This document shows, piece by piece, positions 49,701 through 61,700 of a stretch of 64,000 bases of DNA (the stretch's first letter is position 1; every line of letters starts with the position of its first letter). The position numbers and the translations under genes are program-made. Source of the DNA: Siphonodentalium dalli (taxonomy: Eukaryota; Mollusca; Scaphopoda; Gadilida; Siphonodentaliidae); NCBI GenBank assembly GCA_032622095.1, contig CP136064.1, positions 247,043,827 to 247,107,826 on the forward strand, written 5' to 3'. The notes under the pieces are model-generated. The model saw only the letters and a program-made list of their open reading frames with translations. It was not told the origin of the DNA and did not search any database.

Positions 49701-52700
49701 CTGTAACGTTCATGCTGCAGAAGAAGCCCTACCGAGGATTGTGGACATCATGGCAGATGAATTAAAGTGGTCCAATGATAGAAAGAAGGTTCGTATACTG
49801 GAACAACAAAGTTTATGTATGCAAGCCTGCAAATAGTGTCTCTGTCATTTGAAGAATGAGGTCCCCAGAGGTTTAATTTAGTGATACTATTCCACCCAGT
49901 GGGCTAGCATCACCAAATTCACCATCTTTGGGCCTCATTCTGCTTTGCTCTCATCTTCTGGGTAGTATCTATTGTCTCAAATTAATATTGTTTGTTGTTA
50001 CTTTTTCCCTTCTGTTCAATTTCTATATCCTCTACTTTGAAGAATATAAAATGCATAATCGAGGTGACTAATGGTTGAACATCACTTGAACTTCAACTGG
50101 GGAACTTCCATCTGATCCTAGGTCTCTCTTATCAGTTGAGGCCTAAGCAGAATGACGTCCCCAGATGCTAGCCTGCCATGTGGGATAGCATCACTAAATT
50201 CACCTTTTTGTTGGAATTGCACTCAATTTTTGTTTCTGGATGATAACTTTAATAAGTCTAAACTGAATGGAATGAAATGTGAGTTTACTAGCCAAAAATA
50301 CAGGTCAAGTTTCGAACTTGGGTTATAGCTGCCTATTTGGTCCTTTGTTGGAATTACCACATGTGTATTTTGCCACACCCTAGCAACAGTGTTCACGCTG
50401 TCGGTAGCCAAATTAGCCAATGGCTAATCTTTTTCGAATTTGGCTAATAAAAATTTCATTTGGCTAAACTTTTGGCTAAACTTTTTTTACCCCAAATGGA
50501 GACTGAAAGCATGGAGTCAGAAAGCTAATTCATAAATGCGCTCAATAGATCGACATTCAAGACGAAGTTAGGTGACGAAAGTATTTCATTAATTTCGAAA
50601 TATCGTTCCGTAACAGCAAAAGGTAAGCTCTAACATTTAGTGTACAGTAAACATATTTTTATTTCCAAATCTAACATAAATTTTGGCAAGTGGGTTTTCA
50701 ATTCTGTGATGTGAACGATCTAGTACAAAAATATCGAAAGTGTGAATATATTGCCGACTGTACAAAGGGAAACCCGATCGCGGACAGTACAAAGGGAAAC
50801 CCGATCGACAACTCTATCAACCAAGCGATCACACAGTGATATGCAATCATCTTTAGTTTTCACAAGACGGACATTCAAAGACGCATGGACATTAAACCGA
50901 CTGTGGTTGAATTGACAATGTGAAGAAAGCAATATTTTGTAAAGTGTGCATTGACGCTGGTATATAAGCAATTTGTTCGTAACAGGCTGTTTTAATCTGG
51001 AGAAAAATTACGTCATTCTGCACGAAACAGCAAAAGGTTATTATTTTACATTTAATCCCCAAATCCCCCATTGTCTGTCTGGTCACTCACGGGACTCCCG
51101 CACAATGCATGTTTATGATGACATTGTATTTATGTCGGTCGAGGTTTATGAGCACCAAGTGTAAGACAATAGCTTAATCAGCCAAATGTGAATCACGACA
51201 GATATTTTGTGGCTATTTGTCGTCAATACCGATACGGACAAAATAATATGCATGCTTTTATGACAGATTGTAATTTGATATTGGCGTAACAATATTAAGT
51301 TATTTGTTTCCAGATGTCACTTAGATATTTTCGCAAGGATAAATATTTAATGATTTAAAAAAAGATATTGATATAAAACAAAAAAATAATGATATTAAGG
51401 ACAATCCCGGGTTATCCCCCCCCCCCCCCCCCCCCCCAATCACTCTTTCACATAAAGATTAATAAATTTTTAATAAATGATATATATAAAAATACTTCTA
51501 GTTCATAAAAATTATTTAAATTATTGTGTATTTTACCTGTGTCTGTTAGATTTTACGTTTTAGTCATTAATTGTGAACCGACCAGAAAACGATGATTTAA
51601 TTTGGCCAAAGTTTTTTTTAATTTGGCCAAAAAACATTTGGCTAAAGTTTTTTTCATTTGGCTAATAAAATTTTCATTTGGCTAAACTTTTGGGTAAACT
51701 TTTTTTTCGGTCCAGCGTGAACACTGCCTAGCAATGCTAGTGTTATCTGTACTGAAGTGAATTCTCCCTTATATTCTAGTATGTCCAAGCACAAAAGACA
51801 CAGTGCATAACAATATACAGTAATGCCCTAAGTAATCGACCCCTTAACTACAGCAGAATTATGGGTAACTTTTCAGGATTTAGTCGGAAATATGGCTTGT
51901 TGTCATTTATCGGAAAGCTCTCGGGGAGAGCTTTCCGATGAATGGCAACAAGCCATATTTCCGACTAAATCCTGAAAAGTTACCCATATTTCTGCTGTGG
52001 TTAAGGGGTCGATTACTTTGGGCATTACTGTAGCTAAAAGAAAGAACATGGTTGTAATAGGATTATAAATTTATTTTTGTATTGCACACAACTTATTGGA
52101 TCATAAGTTTGGCTGATGTTGAGGTGTAAATTAAATTTCAGCCGTATATTAACGCTATAACTTCTCCCTAATAACCGTCCATTATTCCCTAATAAATGAA
52201 TTGAGAGAAGCGACCTATAAATAGGGAGAAGTGACCTCTGAATGATCGGCCGTTATACTATCCTGTATCCTTTGTTGACCTGTAGATAGCCGAGGGGTCA
52301 CTCTCGGTTACCAGTCGATCCTTCATACTAGTATTTTCCTGCTAGTCCGGCGGGTCGGTGTGGTGCTGTCCACCCAGTAAGTAGTTACTAGGCCTTGACA
52401 TCCCCTTTGCCATAATGGCATAAACCATAAAACAGCCATATATGCTATAACTTCTTCCTAATAACCGTCCACTATTCCCTAATAAATGAATTGGGAGAAG
52501 TGACCTCTGAATTGGGAGAAGTGATTTCCCTATATTTGACACATCTATGTTGGTCCCTGTTTAGAGGTGCTTGCTGTCTGAAAGATTCAAAATTAGTATT
52601 ATGTATTCCATATGAGTTTCATGATGGAAAAATATATATTTCTCATTACTCATTACTTGATAAACTCATTCCCGTTTAACCCATTCATGACTGGAGCTTC

Positions 52701-55700
52701 CTGAAATTTTGCAAAAACCCTGTGCCAATGCATTCTCTTATATATATGCGAGTTTCCCATAGGGAGCCTTGCATAAATTCGAGAATACTTTGGCCTGACA
52801 ATATTCACCTTGACCGTGTAAACCAGTGCATTCTCTTATATAGTGAGGCTCCCTATGGGAGACTAGCATATATAAGAGAATGCACTGGCACAGGGTCTTT
52901 AATGCTGCACCAGCAGGCCTGGAAATATCAAGGCAGGCTGCCCGCCTACAGCCCGCCTAGAATTTTCCAAGGCGGGCTTTTAATAGCCCGCCTCGACGTC
53001 CCGATAGATAAAATATGCTTTGATTGCAAATATGACATTGTGTCAAGTTGAAATGCTCTATCGAGAGTGATGACGTCGGCCCCATGCCAGAATGCACGAT
53101 GTGTTAAATTATTGGCAAGCTGCCAAACTGTGTCGGGATATTCTTTGATACCGGCGGCGGCGGCTCCTTTGAAGTACCCGCGGTCAGATTTCTTTCTGCA
53201 TTGCGTCATTCTGGGACATGTCATTTTCTAATTCTGTTTATTAGACAGTTAGTTTTATAACGGTCACACAGTCAGAGGGAAAGTATCATAGATATGTCCG
53301 TAGAAGTACCTTTCATCAAAGAGGAAATCTAAAATGACTGATAGTGACTTTGATGAAATGGGCTATAGCATTCATTCGCGGGTACGTGGTCGTTAACGGC
53401 GTGCCGGTTCTTCAGACAGTGATAGTATTAGTGACGCAGATAGTGTAAGTGACTGGCATATGGACAGTGATACAGAGGATTATTCCAGCTCAGACTCTGA
53501 TGATTCACAACTTGAGCCAGTTGACCCTGTTTCGTGTTAACATTGTGCCATTTGTCACAAATTGTGGAGTGATTTTCAACATGTCTATAGACAATAACCT
53601 TCCTTTATTTTTATGGCAAGGAATGCACATTGATTTCATTAAATTTCGAAATTCTTTAATGATAAGTTTATTATATTTCACAAAATGGTTTAGATAATAT
53701 TTATATTATCAATATATCATTGTCCCACTCCTGTCTTCACTCTTGCAATGATAGAATATTCAAAATGCACTGCAGCTCAGCAACCATCAGCATGCCCAAT
53801 TACATGTCTGTTACTCTGCAAATAGACTTAAATCATAACGGTAACAGTTGAGGAGGGCTATAGCACCCCTAGGCAAATCTAGGAGGGCTATTAATAGCAC
53901 CCCTGGATTTTCTAGACCGCCAGCCCTGCACCAGCGCAGCTCCCGTCATGAAAGTGTTAAAACTGGGATGACTAATTTCCCTTATTTGCAGGAGGAGTTT
54001 GAGCTTGCAAAGCAGTTTTTGCAGCGTGAGATGGGATTGAATTTGAAGAGTACAGTAGAAAATGTACCCATCAATTTCACTAAAGAAGAGATTAATATGT
54101 TCGTCAAACGATTCAACTCAATGGACACGGAAAACAAGGGTTACATCACAGTCAATGATGTCAGACGCTTCTTCAAGGTATGCGTTCAATGCTAGCTAAT
54201 TAGGACATACAGTTGCAATGGTGTAACAATGAGAATCTGGAAACGTTGAAGATGCAAATTGAGCTACAAACGGGTCACTTTTATGTACATGATTAATTTT
54301 CGTGAATTTTAATCACGTTAGCGCGATCGAGTTCGAAAACCAGCCAGGTCCACATATTGTGGATGGAGTCACAGCACTTAATTGGTTTGTTTGCACTTAA
54401 TTTTTGTGTATTTTAATCGCGTTCGCTTAAACAAATATCAACTGATTTTGTTCATATTTGGTATACAAGGTTTGTTAAACAATGTTTTGATCAAGCTAAT
54501 AAACTGGCCAGGTCCACTTATGTTACTTAATTAGTTCATTTATGTGAATGTAAGACTTTCTCAACAGTGTTGTGTATGATAGCCAGTTACACTTAATGCA
54601 TTTTCCATGCATTCCATGATTCACGTAGCTACCACAACTCAACCCTGCATCTCTGATGCAAATTCGTGTTATTGGTTCAATTACAGTGTCATACACTGAG
54701 GCATGATGTTATATTGTTGAGCTACCCATTTGATTGAATCGACTTGGATAAGTATATTGTGATTTGTCTCTAATCTCTTACAGAAAAGTGGAGAGAGAAT
54801 ATCAGAGGACCAGCTTCATGATATCCTCAACGAAGTCGATCTCAACAAGAATGCTCAAATTGATATGGGAGAGTTCCTCCAGGTACAGTGTCTTTAGTTT
54901 GTTCTCGAGATCTAATCTGTTTCTATCTAGCTTTCTCTTATGACAGGGTGCATACCCTAGTCTTGAAATGTTTCCTTCAGCCAGGTGCATGATCATGAAT
55001 TAGAAGTCTTTCAAACTGTTCTCCACATTTACTGCATGATATTATATCCCGTAGGACATCAAACATGATTTTTTGTGAATAAAGTTATATCTGTCCCAGC
55101 CAGGGACAAGCCTAGAGGTTTTTCGAATTGGGAGAAGTAACATCTGCCTGTTTGGTTATTAGGGAAAAGTGGACTAATGGGAGAAGTAACAATGGCGAAT
55201 TCCATTTACACCCCAACATCTCCTCTCTATGATCAAATAAGAATTAAGCAACACAAGAGCCCATTTATAAAACCATTAAAGTGAGTAAGAGCACCATTAT
55301 AATCAGTAAAGTATGCTTTAACCCTTTGAATGCCAGGGGCCGATCTCATCGGCCCTACACCTACAAAATAAGTCTGTTAAGAATACAAGAATAAATTATT
55401 AAAATTGTAAAAAAAAAAAAAAAAAAAAATGTTAGGCCAATGCATTCTCTTATATATGCGAGGCGACCTATGGTCGACTCGCATATATAAGAGAATGCAT
55501 TGGCACAGGGTATATGGGTTGATACAAAAATCGGACCTGGCACTCAAAGGGTTAAATATGCTGTTTGGACACCCTCTAGGCTGATCCCTGATCCCAGTTA
55601 AGAGGAATACAGCCAGATTAAGATACAAATCTAGGCCTATTTGCAGATTGGAGTCATACACCTGATAATGCTAGACAATTAATAATGATATATCTATCTC

Positions 55701-58700
55701 ATTAGCTGTTTGTTCATTAGAATTGATTACATGCTTGTTCCTAGAAGTAGTGTTCTTGCTGTGTCATGTTTACAAATCTGTATGCCACATGTGTTCCATC
55801 CCTTATAACTGAAGAGGGCCTCCTAAATGTGTTTTATTTGCAAATTTAATTCTGGAATTTTTCCAAAATTGAAAAGCATAATAATTTCATATAAAAGAGC
55901 AGAATAGCAGGATTTTAAATAAAGGCTGGAGCCGCAGGATTTTTGGTATATTTCAGCGACTGAATGGTTTGGAATGTCGGAAAGCACACTGCTTAGTTGC
56001 CTCTTGATTCTGCAGTCGTCACAATTCTCGGCTTGGCTTCGATGTCTGATTTGTCAAAATTAACTTTTACTTTTGGAAAGTTCATTAGAATTGAATGCTA
56101 TTGAATCAAGTCTCAATTAAAGATATCCAATTCAAGAAACTTTGTCAGTTATATAATTTTTAATGTTTTAACTTTAACCAACATCATATACTAGCCAGAA
56201 ATTGTAATAATAATATCTAATATATGAAGACATGGAGTACATGTCATGAGACATGTTTGTGATTGCTTTTTCTTGTCAATTCTTATTCATTTAGTTTGTC
56301 AGCTCAGTTAAAGCACACAGAAAGCAACAGACGTCAAAATTGTGGAAAATTTCCTCCATTCTATCTAATTAATTTCGTACTGGAGGTAACTGGTTTGTAG
56401 CCAAGGTTTCTTCATACTAACAATGATACTAATACACAACTTAAAGGGGTATTCAGGGTTCCAGTCTTATATTTATCAAACCTATTTTGTTATTTAATTA
56501 GATTACTGTGTATATATTAAAATTATATTTTTATCCGAGAACTACCACCTTGTGTATATAATTTATTTTCTACCCATTTCTTATATGCATTTTAACAGGG
56601 TCCTGCGAATCGGACTTTTTCATTTCGAATCGAATCTTGAATCGAATCAGCCAAATGATTCCAAATTCCATCAAATCTCGAATCGAAACATTGTATCAAT
56701 ATGATAGTGAAGATGAAGATAATACATGACTCTGAGGCCGTATAATATAAATTTGCTAACTTTGTTTTGACTATAAATGAGCGTCAATATACATTGTATA
56801 TATTTAAATAGCTATAAATGACTCTAACCAATTAAGTGTCCATTATTTGTGGCTGTCTCTGTTATACAATAATGAGACAGTATCAGAATCAATATTGAAG
56901 CTAGAAAGCAATCGTGTTCACAATTTTGACATATATATGAAATTTTGCTAGATCAGTGGCATAAGTCTTACAATGCTTCGGTGGTCTATAGTATACTCAG
57001 TCGACGGCAATGTTATTGATATGAATTGGTATCATAATATATATTCGCGAAAAAGCACTGTGGTCCGTTGAAATAATGAGAATGCAACTGGTGTCAATGA
57101 TTCGATAAAATTTGAATCAGGACAGCCAGTTTCGAATCGAATCGAATTAGATGAAATATTCTGAATCGAATCGAGTCGAGTCGAATCGATTGCAGGGCCA
57201 TACATTTAATTATTTATTACGTACCCATTGTTGTATTCTCACTAACAGCAATGGCTTTCAACAGTGCGGTAATTTTCGACAGAAAGCCCTAGAGCGATCC
57301 TGACATTTTTTTGGTGGCAAGTTACCTCATGACGTTGCTACAGGTGACATATCCAGACATATCAAGAATTTATTATTTATGTGATGCCAAAGTTGTTGCA
57401 TAACAATGAATTTGGCATAAACAAAAATTCTGATAATTAACAATTTCATTTGTGATTGGTGTATGTAATAAATATAGAGCCGCACAATTTTGGGATTATC
57501 ACACTTTATTTTCAACTTTGCTAAAAATAAATATGAATGCGACCCCAAGCCTACTTCTCCTTGTTTGTAATTGACTATAAAATAATAAAACTACGGTGTA
57601 AGTAGATTCTGTTAGAAAATAGTGTCATTTATTGTTTTATTAAATAAAACAGGGAAAAACATGATGTTTACAATAGAGATCAATATTTGCCATGAATAAC
57701 CGTTCCTTCAGAATGTGCAAGGAAAGAACTTCACATACATCTATGTACTGCATACGCTAATGGTGATCTTAAAGCCACATGGCAGTATGAGCTCCAAAAT
57801 ACACTTTATAATATACAATGTATGCTTTTGAATTTTTCCCGGTATCGTAATAGGTCGATAAATACTTGAACTACATTTCTACGGACATCATTTGTCCCAG
57901 AAAGACTTATTGAGGTCATAAAAAATACATCCTTATGTGAAACGCTCAAGTGCGATAATCACTTGCCCGTCCCAAAATATTGTGGCTCTGTATTTATTAC
58001 ATGCACCAATCACAAACGAAATAGTTAATTATAGGATGTGGGACACCAACAATTACCTTCACTAATTTTAGATCCAAGAGATACTTTGTATTTAGTATTT
58101 ATGTGCTACTCTATATGTCACATGGTTTCAAACACGTGTTTTTAAGTGGGAGTTAGTGGAATAAGTGTTAAATTAGATTTTATTATATTTTCAGTAACTT
58201 TTTCTGCCAAAATAATAATCGTATCCCCCACTCCCGGAAGCGCCACGATGTTATCCTACTCCCAGAGGTTTATCCTACTCCCAGCGATGACAGACTATTT
58301 ATCCCAACCTCGCGAGTTGCGAGCACGTTCCGAGTTACGTAATCTTCAAGCAGTTCAACTTCAAGTTCCACGGATATTCGTGCATATTCTAAATGACAGT
58401 GAGCAGTGACATCTCATAGAACTCCGAAGGCTTATCAACACAATGACATTCTAAACAGTTACTAATTTAATCAATAAAGTTTGTTAGTTTGAAAAATCCC
58501 CTTTGAAGTTGGTGGCAATAGGAGAAATCAGTCAATGAAATGACGTCACTTTCCTGATATGGGGTAAAATACTATTGCGCATGCGGCAATAGTAAAAAAT
58601 CATGAATGAATGACGTTATCTATTTACCTTATTTTGGTTGTTATGTTATCATTGCGCTTAATTTTAACGGAAACATTTAGGTCAATGTTCAGAATCGGAA

Positions 58701-61700
58701 ATATCTCATCAATGCATTTTATTAGAGTTGTGTCGTGACAAACTGTTGTGGAAAATATAATAAACACAATAGTTAACTGTCATCAGCGACGAACGAAGTT
58801 TCTCCTCTCGTGAGATGCGAGGATTATTTTAATTTTAATTAAAATAATTAACTATTGTCTATTTATTAACCAAATGTTGTTGTAAATTGAAGTCTGGAAT
58901 CCAGAATACATCTTTAAAGTCATATCTTGTGCTTTTTTATACATACTTTTGGAAAAAGGTTGTATTATATAATCAGTCTGTCGGTCCCTTCGTAGGGCTG
59001 TCCGTTAACATTTTTGGTTTCCGATAGATAACTCTAGTTTGCATTATTTGATCTGAACAAAAGTTGGTATGTGCATTTCCCAGCTAAAACTACATGCCAA
59101 GTTTGATTATGTGTTCTGTCCAATTATTTTCACATGAGTTACGGCCATTTTTCAACTTAGAATTTGATCGCATTTTGGCACTGAAATTAGGGGTATATCA
59201 GATATTCTTTGTAAGCTCAAATTATTATTTTGTTTTTTTTTACATTAAAGTTATTTTGTCTGTTTCTATCAGTGCCAAAAGTAAAAAGATTAATGGGTCA
59301 CCAAGAAAACACCAAGCAATCTTATATAACCCTTTCTATACTAAATGGATTCTCCCACCAAGTTAAAAAAGTGTACATTGGAATGGTATATTATTGATAT
59401 GGAGGGAAGTACAGGTAATATAAGAAGACGACAGGTAATAAAAGTGTAGAAGTTGCCCTATGTATTGAGGGAAATGTTCAGTTAATAAGTTCTACAAACG
59501 ATGTTGTTTGTTGATCTTATTATTTGAACATTTCCTATCGGATAACTACTCATCAATGAGCGTTTAGTATAGAAAGGGTTGATCTTATTATTTGAACATT
59601 TCCTATGGGATAACTACTCATCAATGAGCGTTTAGTATAGAAAGGGTTAATAACTGTTTATGCAAATGTAAACACTCTGTACACTGCATTACTTCACCGA
59701 CATGCTAAGTGCCGCCCACAAATTAACTCGACAGGTGGCCTTGGATAGTCTCAAGTGACTTATTAGCCAACAATTCAGTGTGGTATTGGATAATTCTCTA
59801 TTGTCAGTCCTCACAGAAGAAAACAGTACATTAACTTATGCACAATGTAACAGTTTTTATGGAAACATATAATTAAGAGAGGTTTTCTGTCCAATATTTG
59901 TTTTTTTTTATCTTGTTTTATTCAAATTATGTTTTCAATGAAGATTTATACGAGAAATATAGCTGACATACACCGCAATTATCTCTTTAACTTCATAGCC
60001 AGTCTGAGCCATTGTTATTGGTTGTCACATGTTAACATGAACATGAACATACATCATTTAATCCACAATATACATGTAGCTGTCTCTAACACACATCACT
60101 CATCACAGAGCTTCAAATACATATACCTTCATGAGACTAAAATAACAAGTGTAAGATGAAGCATGGCATTGGTCATTCAATATATCCAACAGCCCATATA
60201 TTATTCTAGACAACACGAAATATAGCTTGTTTTATTGAATTGATTTGTTTGAGCTATTATCTCATGATGACTTGTGGTATTAGCAGAGTTTCCACCAGGG
60301 AAAAATTAATGAGTCCGTATTTCAGCCATATTGGGGAAACAAATAACGCGACAGGGGCGACCATGGTTCATCCCGTCAGGAGAATTTTGGTATTTGTCAC
60401 TGAAAAGTAGCCATTTCATTGCACATGAGATGCTCACAAAGCAATTCAAAGCTACACGTATTACGCAAGTTGATAATTTCCGTGGGTGCATTAGTTTTGT
60501 CAATTGTAAAACTGTTTGTGCGATGTGATATCATACTGCAGAAGAAGTCTACAGTGGCGTAATATGAATGGTAGCAAAATTGTTTTAGCCCCCGTGTTAT
60601 GAGATATAATTGAGTTTTGGTGGGAAATGTGAATATGTGCGTCCTTGTTTGTGCTTGGGGCTCCACATGGGATAACAAAACTATTATTGACTGTACTTTG
60701 ACTTATATCCTTATTAGGGGATATATTTTGCATGGGATTTCCGAGCGTGAGTAGTTTCATCCACAGAAATCCTGTGCACAAAATATCCATACTCAGCAGT
60801 CTGGCATTCTTTGATGTTACCGCCACATTTTCATATGTGTATTACGCCGTATACAACGTCAATATTTGACAGCACACCAAAAATAGCATTGTAGTTTTGG
60901 CGCTTTTATTTCAAAGGGTTACACTGTACCGGTAACATATTGTGCTCAATTGACCCACCTTTTCACCAGTATTCTGTTTAACCCTCGAACTCCCGTTGCA
61001 GTCGGATTATTTTTACGATAGATTGATATTGTATGTCTCAAACAGATCATTAGCGAGGGAAATGAGGCCGTTCCACAGACGCTGAGCAGTAGTATCGGAA
61101 ACCCTGGTATTAGTGATAGTATATACTGTAAATCTCATCAATATCATGTTTGCTTTGACACTTAAACTACACTGCCTGTAGTCACTTGTGTCTTGTGCTT
61201 CTAATATAAATGGGCCTGGTATTTTTGTGCTATTGTCAAATTGTACATTCATATATGATCAACATTGAAAAAAAATCCATCATTTAAGAATTACACTGAT
61301 TATACAGCATATATTTGCAACCTTGTTTTTTTTCCCATCGCAAACTGACTTTCTGAAAAATAAAATTTCAATCAAATGAAAACTATCATCTCTCTAACAG
61401 TGACATGTATCAATTCACTTCAGACCCCTTGCCTATACGCCTCGGTAGTATCGACGAACACTTTTCTGGAAGTCTCTCTTTGTCTCTTTTGTTTTGCCAT
61501 GCGTACTGTGAATTGTTGGCAGTAGAGAGAATATAAACAAAATAGTTTGCAGACAAAGTTACGTTTTCACCATTTTATGACTATTTGCACCAGAATAAAT
61601 GATGTAATCATGGGGTGATTAGACTCATACTATTTTCAGTAAAATGAGCAGGTTCTGAATTTTCTTAATATCTGAAATATTTATATAATAGAAACTGATA

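Noticed and set aside
58146-58409. 87-codon ORF in intron 15
   Set aside because: No recognisable family and no splice signals in phase with GPD2.
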